The translations under genes and the position numbers were made by a program. DNA of 64,000 bases from Oasisia sp. SBJ-2009 (lineage: Eukaryota; Annelida; Polychaeta; Sabellida; Siboglinidae). Below, one piece after another: positions 21,956-35,540 of this stretch; the first letter of the stretch is position 1; every line of letters begins with the position of its first letter. The stretch lies in NCBI GenBank assembly GCA_964017155.1, contig OZ024856.1:41718535-41782534 (forward strand), written 5' to 3'. The notes beneath the pieces were generated by a model. The model made no database searches. It worked only from the letters and a program-made list of their open reading frames with translations, and was not told where the DNA came from.

Positions 21956-24671
21956 ATGGAATCAATAGCACATGTTGCTACAGTGATACATGCCAACAGG
22001 CCAGGGCTTTGGCCATGCCATGAGCGGTATGCCGGCAAACAGGTAACAGCAAAAGCTAGACATAACAGTCATGACGAAGTGCCATACGAAAACACAAAAG
22101 TTCTTCCAAACTACTCAGGCAACTACGAGATGATATACTAGACTTGCGTGGGGTGCACCACTTCTCTCGCGTCGTGTTATGAGAGGTTTTTGTCGCTCAT
22201 ACTTCGGAATCAAATCGGGCGACCTGGAACGAAACAGCAGACATTTGGCAAGTTCAATATGAAAACGAAAGCACAAAGCAACTAACAGGCAATGGTCGCA
22301 TCATATAATCATTGGTATTGAGCTACACAAACAGTACGCCCTACAAAGAGCATCACATTTCAGTGAAATGTAGTTTATGCGAACGAACGTCTTGTATCAC
22401 CCCGCCTCACACATTTCGACGACGTGTATTTTCTTTAACAACAGGTAGGCCTAGAGTTTTTCTTTCATTGCGTTGCGTACAAGCATTTCGTGTATTCACA
22501 AACAGTTTCGAATGGCATGTAATGCTTCAGATATATACTTGCGCAGCCTGCATACAGCACTCGTGGCATCGCCGTTAAGACGTTTTAGAGTTCCACATCG
22601 ACGAGAGTAGTCCGTACTCCAATCAATACCGTATATAGACGACTGAGGGGTGTATAGTCACATTTCAAGCGACAGTTTCTCTGAGAATAGAGTGCCAACA
22701 CTTGAACGGAACTTCTGTCGTTGAGTGTATGTGGTATTGCGAAGTTCAGTAGTACGAATGTTAAATTAGATACTGCCCAAACCTATATTTGCATAGGCAT
22801 AGGTGGAAAGCTTGAGACATTGACAACTCATCGAAGGATGGTATGCGACATATACAGTGGACTCTGAATGAGAACAAGAATATACATTTCGTGCCATTTC
22901 CGACAAGAATTAGGCACTTGTGTATCACGCAAACCCACATCAATTGCTACTATATTAAAAAAGTCATTACTAACGGCGCTGGTAGTGTAGTGGTTAGCAC
23001 ATCCAACTGGCAAGCCGACTGCTCAGGTTTAATACGCGCGGACACAGCAGGCCTGGCATATTTGGTATAACAATCAATGGGCATAGACTAACATTGTTGA
23101 ATATAATCGGTGCTATACACCACGCACATTGACATGCATCGTACATAAAAAGTACCCGAATGTCGCACAGACCGCTGCACGATAATAAAACTGTAGTCCT
23201 ATGTGTGTACCATATTAGAAAGTACGCTAGCGCAAGTGCAGACATAGAAAAGAAGGAGAAGAAGATGAAAGAAAGCCCCCCCGTTTGCCTAGATCAACGG
23301 CGCCGCCATCTTGAAATCTGACGCCGCCAGAAACGAAAATGGAGCGTCTGCCGTATTGTAGTGACGTCACTGTAATGTTGTGGCGCGTCTTCCGGTTTGC
23401 CGCCATTACTGTAGCGCGCAGCCGAATGCTGGCGAGATATGCCAATTTCTTTAGTGTAATTTCCACCGCATCGCTGTGTGATTTGCGCCATTGACGCCGG
23501 TGGGGTGAAGGAATGTGGGCATGTGGTAGAATTGAGCCTGCTGGTTTCAATTTTGTTAGAGACCTGCCCATTGTAACGCTCTTTTACTGTTTTTTTCTCA
23601 GGTGTCTGTGCCCGGTGAAGATACAGCGACACATGGTCGACGACTTCTGGCAGCATTACTGACCGACCAGGCCTGATGATGTGAAGACTGACGACGGGGA
23701 ACAGTCATTCGACAGTGGGTGAAGCCTTGTTTTTATCGAGTTATTGTATTCATATAACGTGTTGAGGTAGATGATAATGTAGGCCGATCACCGGGAGAAT
23801 CAAATATAGCTTGATATATACATTATGTATAATAACAACTGCGAGTGGACATTAGTTTTAATGTTACAGTTGTCACAAAGGCGAGAAAACAAACGAAACG
23901 TTTTACTTAGACGAGTGATCTAGCTAGTTTTCACACTATGCGATTGATCAGAACTGATATAAAAAGAAGAAGGTTTAGACTTCGAATGGTTTCATCGTAA
24001 CCACGCCAGGTGGTGCTTTTTGGGTCTAGCGATGTCTGTCAGTTTTATGCATTTCATCGAATGTGCTCTGCTTGTATTAAGAAGTAAATTGGCTGGATCA
24101 AGTGCAAAACATACAACTATGCCAGTACTAGGTGCACAATGACACATCACCTTGTGAGCGAGCTTTTGTTGTACACAGACAGACAACTTGGCTACATTAA
24201 TTATTATATTCCAAAATAAGAAATGTCAAAATATGATGCTAAAATAAGGCCCATTAAACGAAACTTGTATAAGGGGCCGAGATCGCACCGCGGAAACTAT
24301 CTCAACATTGGTATGCATAAGCACCATTCGCGCGAATGTCCCACACATTCTCGCACGCAAACATTCACCCACTCAATACAGTTGGTTCTTTGCCCGTCAT
24401 TACACCAATCACAACACACTGATCTCGACTGGAAACAGTGTGCTGAGGAAGCTGCATGCAAAGGCAAAGGCAACTGTAGGCCAGGCGCTTTGTTGTTGTG
24501 TAAATCACGAGTACACAAGTAGGAACACAATTGATTTGTCTTCCTTCTGAAACAAGTGTGGAGGTCATTCGATGTTTTGAGACCAATATTGATTGCAATC
24601 ACACATTACTCGGCACGCATATTTGTATCTAGGTAGTGGCGGAGACCGGCTTCATATCTTGAGACATTGCC
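21956..24671 (+). repeat. Monomer M9, 2716 bp
   Basis: The C tract is pure and 7 long (23276-23282). The tRNA-like segment starts at 22975. The hairpin at 22355-22371 carries paired changes in both arms. AATAACAC just upstream of its start (about 21881) alters the palindrome of the preceding tail. Confidence 0.97.
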
Positions 24672-27386
24672 ATGGAATTAATAGCACATGTTGCTACAGT
24701 GATACATGCCAACAGGCCAGGGCTTTGGCCATGCCATGAGCGGTATGCCGGCAAACAGGTAACAGCAAAAGCTAGACATAACAGTCATGACGAAGTCCCA
24801 TACGAAAACACAAAAGTTCTTCCAAACTACTCAGGCAACTACGAGATGATATACTAGACTTGCGTGGGGTGCACCACTTCTCTCGCGTCGTGTTATGAGA
24901 GGTTTTTGTCGCTCATACTTCGGAATCAAATCGGGCGACCTGGAACGAAACAGCAGACATTTGGCAAGTTCAATATGAAAACGAAAGCACAAAGCAACTA
25001 ACAGGCAATGGTCGCATCATATAATCATTGGTATTGAGCTACACAAACAGTACGCCCTACAAATAGCATCACATTGCAGTGTAATGTAGTTTATGCGAAC
25101 GAACGTCTTGTATCACCCCGCCTCACACATTTCGACGACGTGTATTTTCTTTAACAACAGGTAGGCCTAGAGTTTTTCTTTCATTGCGTTGCGTACAAGC
25201 ATTTCGTGTATTCACAAACAGTTTCGAATGGCATGTAATGCTTCAGATATATACTTGCGCAGCCTGCATACAGCACTCGTGGCATCGCCGTTAAGACGTT
25301 TTAGAGTTCCACATCGACGAGAGTAGTCCGTACTCCAATCAATACCGTATATAGACGACTGAGGGGTGTATAGTCACATTTCAAGCGACAGTTTCTCTGA
25401 GAGTAGAGTGCCAACACTTGAACGGAACTTCTGTCGTTGAGTGTATGTGGTATTGCGAAGTTCAGTAGTACGAATGTTAAATTAGATACTGCCCAAACCT
25501 ATATTTGCATAGGCATAGGTGGAAAGCTTGAGACATTGACAACTCATCGAAGGATGGTATGCGACATATACAGTGAACTCTGAATGAGAACAAGAATATA
25601 CATTTCGTGCCATTTCCGACAAGAATTAGGCACTTGTGTATCACGCAAACCCACATCAATTGCTACTATATTAAAAAAGTCATTACTAACGGCGCTGGTA
25701 GTGTAGTGGTTAGCACATCCAACTGGCAAGCCGACTGCTCAGGTTTAATACGCGCGGACACAGCAGGCCTGGCATATTTGGTATAACAATCAATGGGCAT
25801 AGACTAACATTGTTGAATATAATCGGTGCTATACACCACGCACATTGACATGCATCGTACATAAAAAGTACCCGAATGTCGCACAGACCGCTGCACGATA
25901 ATAAAACTGTAGTCCCATATGTGTACCATATTAGAAAGTACGCTAGCGCAACTGCAGACATAGAATAGAAGGAGAAGAAGATGACAGAAAGCCCCCCGTT
26001 TGCCTAGATCAACGGCGCCGCCATCTTGAAATCTGACGTCGCCAGAAACGAAAATGGCGCGTCTGCCGTATTGTAGTGACGTCACTGTATTGTTGTGGCG
26101 CGTCTTCCGGTTTGCCGCCATTAATGTAGCGCGCAGCCGAATGCTGGCGAGATATGCCAATTTCTTTAGTGTAATTTCCACCGCATCGCTGTGTGATTTG
26201 CGCCATTGACGCCGGTGGGGTGAAGGAATGTGGGCATGTGGTAGAATTGAGCCTGCTGGTTTCAATTTTGTTAGAGACCTGCCCAATGTAACGCTCTTTT
26301 ATTGTTTTTTTCTCAGGTGTCTGTGCCCGGTGAAGATACAGCGACACATGGTCGACGACTTCTGGCAGCATTACTGACCGACCAGGCCTGATGATGTGAA
26401 GACTGACGACGGGGAACAGTCATTCGACAGTGGGTGAAGCCTTGTTTTTATCGAGTTATTGTATTCATATAACGTGTTGAGGTAGATGATAATGTAGGCC
26501 GATCACCGGGAGAATCAAATATAGCTTGATATATACATTATGTATAATAACAACTGCGAGTGGACATTAGTTTAAATGTTACAGTTGTCACAAAGGCGAG
26601 AAAACAAACGAAACGTTTTACTTAGACGAGTGATCTAGCTAGTTTTCACACTATGCGATTGATCAGAACTGATATAAAAAGAAGAAGGTTTAGACTTCGA
26701 ATGGTTTCATCGTAACCACTCCAGGTGGTGCTTTTTGGGTCTAGCGATGTCTGTCAGTTTTATGCGTTTCATCGAATGTGCTCTGCTTGTATTAAGAAGT
26801 AAATTGGCTGGATCAAGTGCAAAACATACAACTATGCCAGTACTAGGTGCACAATGACACATCACCTTGTGAGCGAGCTTTTGTTGTACACAGACAGACA
26901 ACTTGGCTACATTAATTATTATATTCCAAAATAAGAAATGTCAAAATATGATGCTAAAATAAGGCCCATTAAACGAAACTTGTATAAGGGGCCGAGATCG
27001 CACCGCGGAAACTATCTTAACATTGGTATGCATAAGCACCATTCGCGCGAATGTCCCACACATTCTCGCACGCAAACATTCACCCACTCAATACAGTTGG
27101 TTCTTTGCCCGTCATTACACCAATCACAACACACTGATCTCGACTGGAAACAGTGTGCTTAGGAAGCAGCATGCAAAGGCAAAGGCAACTGTAGGCCAGG
27201 CGCTTTGTTGTTGTGTAAATCACGAGTACACAAGTAGGAACACAATTGATTTGTCTTCCTTCTGAAACAAGTGTGGAGGTCATTCGATGTTTTGAGACCA
27301 ATATTGATTGCAATCACACATTACTCGGCACGCATATTTGTATCTAGGTAGTGGCGGAGACCGGCTTCATATCTTGAGACATTGCC
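24672..27386 (+). repeat. Monomer M10, 2715 bp
   Basis: The C tract is pure and 6 long (25992-25997). The tRNA-like segment starts at 25691. It belongs to the set with CAGTGAACTC, CCCATATGTG, CAACTGCAG and GAATAGAAG (M10, M11, M20, M24). The first open stretch has a TTA codon at position 3 (S3L). TTTAAATG near 26572 is shared with M23. Confidence 0.97.
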
Positions 27387-30100
27387 ATGGAATCAATAGC
27401 ACATGTTGCTACAGTGATACATGCCAACAGGCCAGGGCTTTGGCCATGCCATGAGCGGTATGCCGGCAAACAGGTAACAGCAAAAGCTAGACATAACAGT
27501 CATGACGAAGTGCCATACGAAAACACAAAAGTTCTTCCAAACTACTCAGGCAACCACGAGATGATATACTAGACTGGCGTGGGGTGCACCACTTCTCTCG
27601 CGTCGTGTTATGAGAGGTTTTTGTCGCTCATACTTCGGAATCAAATCGGGCGACCTGGAACGAAACAGCAGACATTTGGCAAGTTCAACATGAAAACGAA
27701 AGCACAACGCAACTAACAGGCAATGGTCGCATCATATAATCATTGGTATTGAGCTACACAAACAGTACGCCCTACAAAGAGCATCACATTGCAGTGAAAT
27801 GTAGTTTATGCGAACGAACGTCTTGTATCACCCCGCCTCACACATTTCGACGACGTGTATTTTCTTTAACAACAGGTAGGCCTAGAGTTTTTCTTTCATT
27901 GCGTTGCGTACAAGCATTTCGTGTATTCACAAACAGTTTCGAATGGCATGTAATGCTTCAGATATATACTTGCGCAGCCTGCATACAGCACTCGTGGCAT
28001 CGCCGTTAAGACGTTTTAGAGTTCCACATCGACGAGAGTAGTCCGTACTCCAATCAATACCGTATATAGACGACTGAGGGGTGTATAGTCACATTTCAAG
28101 CGACAGTTTCTCTGAGAGTAGAGTGCCAACACTTGAACGGAACTTCTGTCGTTGAGTGTATGTGGTATTGCGAAGTTCAGTAGTACGAATGTTAAATTAG
28201 ATACTGCCCAAACCTATATTTGCATAGGCATAGGTGGAAAGCTTGAGACATTGACAACTCATCGAAGGATGGTATGCGACATATACAGTGAACTCTGAAT
28301 GAGAACAAGAATATACATTTCGTGCCATTTCCGACAAGAATTAGGCACTTGTGTATCACGCAAACCCACATCAATTGCTACTATATTAAAAAAGTCATTA
28401 CTAACGGCGCTGGTAGTGTAGTGGTTAGCACATCCAACTGGCAAGCCGACTGCTCAGGTTTAATACGCGCGGACACAGCAGGCCTGGCATATTTGGTATA
28501 ACAATCAATGGGCATAGACTAACATTGTTGAATATAATCGGTGCTATACACCACGCACATTGACATGCATCGTACATAAAAAGTACCCGAATGTCGCACA
28601 GACCGCTGCACGATAATAAAACTGTAGTCCCATATGTGTACCATATTAGAAAGTACGCTAGCGCAACTGCAGACATAGAATAGAAGGAGAAGAAGATGAC
28701 AGAAAGCCCCCCGTTTGCCTAGATCAACGGCGCCGCCATCTTGAAATCTGACGCCGCCAGAAACGAAAATGGCGCGTCTGCCGTATTGTAGTGACGTCAC
28801 TGTATTGTTGTGGCGCGTCTTCCGGTTTGCCGCCATTACTGTAGCGCGCAGCCGAATGCTGGCGAGATATGCCAATTTCTTTAGTGTAATTTCCACCGCA
28901 TCGCTGTGTGATTTGCGCCATTGACGCCGGTGGGGTGAAGGAATGTGGGCATGTGGTAGAATTGAATCTGCTGGTTTCAATTTTGTTAGAGACCTGCCCA
29001 TTGTATCGCTCTTTTATTGTTTTTTCTCAGGTGTCTGTGCCCGGTGAAGATACAGCGACACATGGTCGACGACTTCTGGCAGCATTACTGACCGACCAGG
29101 CCTGATGATGTGAAGACTGACGACGGGGAGCAGTCATTCGACAGTGGGTGAAGCCTTGTTTTTATCGAGTTATTGTATTCATATAACGTGTTGAGGTAGA
29201 TGATAATGTAGGCCGATCACCGGGAGAATCAAATATAGCTTGATATATACATTATGTATAATAACAACTGCGAGTGGACATTAGTTTTAATGTTACAGTT
29301 GTCACTAAGGCGAGAAAACAAACGAAACGTTTTACTTAGACGAGTGATCTAGCTAGTTTTCACACTATGCGATTGATCAGAACTGATATAAAAAGAAGAA
29401 GGTTTAGACTTCGAATGGTTTCATCGTAACAACTCCAGGTGGTGCTTTTTGGGTCTAGCGATGTCTGTCAGTTTTATGCGTTTCATCGAATGTGCTCTGC
29501 TTGTATTAAGAAGTAAATTGGCTGGATCAACTGCAAAACATACAACTATGCCAGTACTCGGTGCACAATGACACATCACCTTGTGAGCGAGCTTTTGTTG
29601 TACACAGACAGACAACTTCGCTACATTAATTATTATATTCCAAAATAAGAAATGTCAAAATATGATGCTAAAATAAGGCCCATTAAACGAAACTTGAATA
29701 AGGGGCCGAGATCGCACCGCGAAAACTATCTTAACATTGGTATGCATAAGCACCATTCGCGCGAATGTCCCACACATTCTCGCACGCAAACATTCACCCA
29801 CTCAATACAGTTGGTTCTTTGACCGTCACTACACCAATCACAACACACTGATCTCGACTGGAAACAGTGTGCTTAGGAAGCAGCATGCAAAGGCAAAGGC
29901 AACTGTAGGCCAGGCGCTTTGTTGTTGTGTAAATCACGAGTACACAAGTAGGAACACAATTGATTTGTCTTCCTTCTGAAACAAGTGTGGAGGTCATTCG
30001 ATGTTTTGAGACCAATATTGATTGCAATCACACATTACTCGGCACGCATATTTGTATATAGGTAGTGGCGGAGACCGGCTTCATATCTTGAGACATTGCC
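27387..30100 (+). repeat. Monomer M11, 2714 bp
   Basis: The C tract is pure and 6 long (28707-28712) and the T run before the splice-like AG is T6 instead of T7, giving one of the two shortest units. The T deletion travels with ATTGTATCGC and GGGGAGCAG, as in M18 and M20. The tRNA-like segment starts at 28406. CAACCACGAG near 27550 and the TTCAACATG state are shared with M24. Confidence 0.97.
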
Positions 30101-32820
30101 ATGGAATCAATAGCACATGTTTCTACAGTGATACATGCCAACAGGCCAGGGCTTTGGCCATGCCATGAGCGGTATGCCGGCAAACAGGTAACAGCAAAAG
30201 CTAGACATAACAGTCATGACGAAGTGCCATACGAAAACACAAAAGTTCTTCCAAACTACTCAGGCAACTACGAGATGATATACTAGACTTGCGTGGGGTG
30301 CACCACTTCTCTCGCGTCGTGTTATGAGAGGTTTTTGTCGCTCATACTTCGGAATCAAATCGGACGACCTGGAACGAAACAGCAAACATTTGGCAAGTTC
30401 AATATGAAAACGAAAGCACAAAGCAACTAACAGGCAATGGTCGCATCATATAATCGTTGGTATTGAGCTACACAAACAGTACGCCCTACAAATAGCATCA
30501 CATTGCAGTGTAATGTAGTTTATGCGAACGAACGTCTTGTATCACCCCGCCTCACACATTTCGACGACGTGTATTTTCTTTAACAACAGGTAGGCCTAGA
30601 GTGTTTCTTTCATTGCGTTGCGTACAAGCATTTCGTGTATTCACAAACAGTTTCGAATGGCATGTAATGCTTCAGATATATACTTGCGCAGCCTCCATAC
30701 AGCACTCGTGGCATCGCCGTTAAGACGTTTTAGAGTTCCACATCAACGAGAGTAGTCCGTACTCCAATCAATACCGTATATAGACGACTGAGGGGTGTAT
30801 AGTCACATTTCAAGCGACAGTTTCTCTGAGAGTAGAGTGCCAACACTTGAACGGAACTTCTGTCGTTGAGTGTATGTGGTATTGCGAAGTTCAGTAGTAC
30901 GAATGTTAAATTAGATACTGCCCAAACCTATATTTGCATAGGCATAGGTGGAAAGCTTGAGACATTGACAAGTCATCGAAGGATGGTATGCGACATATAA
31001 AGTGGACTCTGAATGAGAACAAGAATATACATTTCGTGCCATTTCCGACAGGAATTAGGCACTTGTGTATCACGCAAACCCACATCAATTGCTACTATAT
31101 TAAAAAAGTCATTACTAACGGCGCTGGTATTGTAGTGGTTAGCACATCCAACTGGCAAGCCGACTGCTCAGGTTTAATACGCGCGGACACAGCAGGCCTG
31201 GCATATTTGGTATAACAATCAATGGGCATAGACTAACATTGTTGAATATAATCGGTGCTATACACCACGCACATTGACATGCATCGTACATAAAAAGTAC
31301 CCGAATGTCGCACAGACCGCTGCACGATAATAAAACTGTAGTCCTATGTGTGTACCATATTAGAAAGTACGCTAGCGCAAGTGCAGACATAGAAAAGAAG
31401 GAGAAGAAGATGAAAGAAAGCCCCCCACCCCGTTTGCCTAGATCAACGGCGCCGCCATCTTGAAATCTGACGCCGCCAGAAACGAGAATGGCGCGTCTGC
31501 CGTATTGTAGTGACGTCACTGTATTGTTGTGGCGCGTCTTCCGGTTTGCCGCCATTACTGTAGCGCGCAGCCGAATGCTGGCGAGATATGCCAATTTCTT
31601 TAGTGTAATTTCCACCGCATCGCTGTGTGATTTGCGCCATTGACGCCGGTGGGGTGAAGGAATGTGGGCATGTGGTAGAATTGAGCCTGCTGGTTTCAAT
31701 TTTGTTAGAGACCTGCCCATTGTAACGCTCTTTTATTGTTTTTTTCTCAGGTGTCTGTGCCCGGTGAAGATACAGCGACACATGGTCGACGACTTCTGGC
31801 AGCATTACTGACCGACCAGGCCTTATGATGTGAAGACTGACGACGGGGAACAGTCATTCGACAGTGGGTGAAGCCTTGTTTTTATCGAGTTATTGTATTC
31901 ATATAACGTGTTGAGGTAGATGATAATGTAGGCCGATCACCGGGAGAATCAAATATAGCTTGATATATACATTATGTATAATAACAACTGCGAGTGGACA
32001 TTAGTTTTAATGTTACAGTTGTCACAAAGGCGAGAAAACAAACGAAACGTTTTACTTAGACGAGTGATCTAGCTAGTTTTCACACTATGCGATTGATCAG
32101 AACTGATATAAAAAGAAGAAGGTTTAGACTTCGAATGGTTTCATCGTAACCACTCCAGGTGGTGCTTTTTGGGTCTAGCGATGTCTGTCAGTTTTATGCG
32201 TTTCATCGAATGTGCTCTGCTTGTATTAAGAAGTAAATTGGCTGGATCAAGTGCAAAACATACAACTATGCCAGTACTAGGTGCACAATGACACATCACC
32301 TTGTGAGCGAGCTTTTGTTGTACACAGACAGACAACTTGGCTACATTAATTATTATATTCCAAAATAAGAAATGTCAAAATATGATGCTAAAATAAGGCC
32401 CATTAAACGAAACTTGTATAAGGGGCCGAGATCGCACCGCGGAAACTATCTTAACATTGGTATGCATAAGCACCATTCGCGCGAATGTCCCACACATTCT
32501 CGCACGCAAACATTCACCCACTCAATACAGTTGGTTCTTTGCCCGTCATTACACCAATCACAACACACTGATCTCGACTGGAAACAGTGTGCTTAGGAAG
32601 CAGCATGCAAAGGCAAAGGCAACTGTAGGCCAGGCGCTTTGTTGTTGTGTAAATCACGAGTACACAAGTAGGAACACAATTGATTTGTCTTCCTTCTGAA
32701 ACAAGTGTGGAGGTCATTCGATGTTTTGAGACCAATATTGATTGCAATCACACATTACTCGGCACGCATATTTGTATCTAGGTAGTGGCGGAGACCGGCT
32801 TCATATCTTGAGACATTGCC
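30101..32820 (+). repeat. Monomer M12, 2720 bp
   Basis: M12 is a member of the six-copy subfamily (M12, M15, M17, M18, M19, M21), marked by ACATGTTTCT, AATCGTTGG, GAGTGTTTC, CCTCCATAC, CATCAACGAG, GACAAGTC, GACAGGAAT and TATTG in the A box. The C tract is C6-A-C4 (31421-31431); the tRNA-like segment starts at 31120. ACATATAAAGTG near 31002 and CAGCAAACATT are private. Confidence 0.97.
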
Positions 32821-35540
32821 ATGGAATCAATAGCACATGTTGCTACAGTGATACATGCCAACAGGCCAGGGCTTTGGCCATGCCATGAGCGGTATGCCGG
32901 CAAACAGGTAACAGCAAAAGCTAGACATAACAGTCATGACGAAGTGCCATACGAAAACACAAACGTTCTTCCAAACTACTCAGGCAACTACGATATGATA
33001 TACTAGATTTGCGTGGGGTGCACCACTTCTCTCGCGTCGTGTTATGGGAGGTTTTTGTCGCTCATACTTCGGAATCAAATCGGACGACCTGGAACGAAAC
33101 AGCAGACATTTGGCAAGTTCAATATGAAAACGAAAGCACAAAGCAACTAACAGGCAATGGTCGCATCATATAATCATTGGTATTGAGCTACACAAACAGT
33201 ACGCCCTACAAATAGCATCACATTACAGTGTAATGTAGTTTATGCGAACGAACGTCTTGTATCACCCCGCCTCACACATTTCGACGACGTGTATTTTCTT
33301 TAACAACAGGTAGGCCTAGAGTTTTTCTTTCATTGCGTTGCGTACAAGCATTTCGTGTATTCACAAACAGTTTCGAATGGCATGTAATGCTTCAGATATA
33401 TACTTGCGCAGCCTGCATACAGCACTCGTGGCATCGCCGTTAAGACGTTTTAGAGTTCCACATCGACGAGAGTAGTCCGTACTCCAATCAATACCGTATA
33501 TAGACGACTGAGGGGTGTATAGTCACATTTCAAGCGACAGTTTCTCTGAGAGTAGAGTGCCAACACTTGAACGGAACTTCTGTCGTTGAGTGTATGTGGT
33601 ATTGCGAAGTTCAGTAGTACGAATGTTAAATTAGATACTGCCCAAACCTATATTTGCATAGGCATAGGTGGAAAGCTTGAGACATTGACAACTCATCGAA
33701 GGATGGTATGCGACATATACAGTGGACTCTGAATGAGAACAAGAATATACATTTCGTGCCATTTCCGACAAGAATTAGGCACTTGTGTATCACGCAAACC
33801 CACATCAATTGCTACTATATTAAAAAAGTCATTACTAACGGCGCTGGTAGTGTAGTGGTTAGCACATCCAACTGGCAAGCCGACTGCTCAGGTTTAATAC
33901 GCGCGGACACAGCAGGCCTGGCATATTTGGTATAACAATCAATGGGCATAGACTAACATTGTTGAATATAATCGGTGCTATACACCACGCACATTGACAT
34001 GCATCGTACATAAAAAGTACCCGAATGTCGCACAGACCGCTGCACGATAATAAAACTGTAGTCCTATGTGTGTACCATATTAGAAAGTACGCTAGCGCAA
34101 GTGCAGACATAGAAAAGAAGGAGAAGAAGATGAAAGAAAGCCCCCCACCCCGTTTGCCTAGATCAACGGCGCCGCCATCTTGAAATCTGACGCCGCCAGA
34201 AACGAGAATGGCGCGTCTGCCGTATTGTAGTGACGTCACTGTATTGTTGTGGCGCGTCTTCCGGTTTGCCGCCATTACTGTAGCGCGCAGCCGAATGCTG
34301 GCGAGATATGCCAATTTCTTTAGTGTAATTTCCACCGCATCGCTGTGTGATTTGCGCCATTGACGCCGGTGGGGTGAAGGAATGTGGGCATGTGGTAGAA
34401 TTGAGCCTGCTGGTTTCAATTTTGTTAGAGACCTGCCCATTGTAACGCTCTTTTATTGTTTTTTTCTCAGGTGTCTGTGCCCGGTGAAGATACAGCGACA
34501 CATGGTCGACGACTTCTGGCAGCATTACTGACCGACCAGGCCTGATGATGTGAAGACTGACGACGGGGAACAGTCATTCGACAGTGGGTGAAGCCTTGTT
34601 TTTATCGAGTTATTGTATTCATATAACGTGTTGAGGTAGATGATAATGTAGGCCGATCACCGGGAGAATCAAATATAGCTTGATATATACATTATGTATA
34701 ATAACAACTGCGAGTGGACATTAGTTTTAATGTTACAGTTGTCACAAAGGCGAGAAAACAAACGAAACGTTTTACTTAGACGAGTGATCTAGCTAGTTTT
34801 CACACTATGCGATTGATCAGAACTGATATAAAAAGAAGAAGGTTTAGACTTCGAATGGTTTCATCGTAACTACTCCAGGTGGTGCTTTTTGGGTCTAGCG
34901 ATGTCTGTCAGTTTTATGCGTTTCATCGAATGTGCTCTGCTTGTATTAAGAAGTAAATTGGCTGGATCAAGTGCAAAACATACAACTATGCCAGTACTAG
35001 GTGCACAATGACACATCACCTTGTGAGCGAGCTTTTGTTGTACACAGACAGACAACTTGGCTACATTAATGATTATATTCCAAAATAAGAAATGTCAAAA
35101 TATGATGCTAAAATAAGGCCCATTAAACGAAACTTGTATAAGGGGCCGAGATCGCACCGCGGAAACTATCTTAACATTGGTATGCATAAGCACCATTCGC
35201 GCGAATGTCCCACACATTCTCGCACGCAAACATTCACCCACTCAATACAGTTGGTTCTTTGCCCGTCATTACACCAATCACAACACACTGATCTCGACTG
35301 GAAACAGTGTGCTTAGGAAGCAGCATGCAAAGGCAAAGGCAACTGTAGGCCAGGCGCTTTGTTGTTGTGTAAATCACGAGTACACAAGTAGGAACACAAT
35401 TGATTTGTCTTCCTTCTGAAACAAGTGTGGAAGTCATTCGATGTTTTGAGACCAATATTGATTGCAATCACACATTACTCGGCACGCATATTTGTATCTA
35501 GGTAGTGGCGGAGACCGGCTTCATATCTTGAGACATTGCC
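32821..35540 (+). repeat. Monomer M13, 2720 bp
   Basis: M13 closely matches M4 in its first part (AGATTTGCG, TATGGGAGG, CAAACGTTC). The C tract is C6-A-C4 (34141-34151); the tRNA-like segment starts at 33840. The tail has GTAACTACTCC as in M3 and a private AATGATTAT near 35069. Confidence 0.97.

Noticed and set aside
22312..22578. 88-codon plus-strand ORF in M9, M11 and M24
   Set aside because: It starts at TTG and exists only because the hairpin variant TGAAATG removes a stop; other copies are closed.
28908..29105. 65-codon plus-strand ORF present in M11, M18 and M20 only
   Set aside because: It needs a GTG start and is opened by two linked changes (TAA to TAT and T7 to T6) in one haplotype; this is not a usual eukaryotic start.
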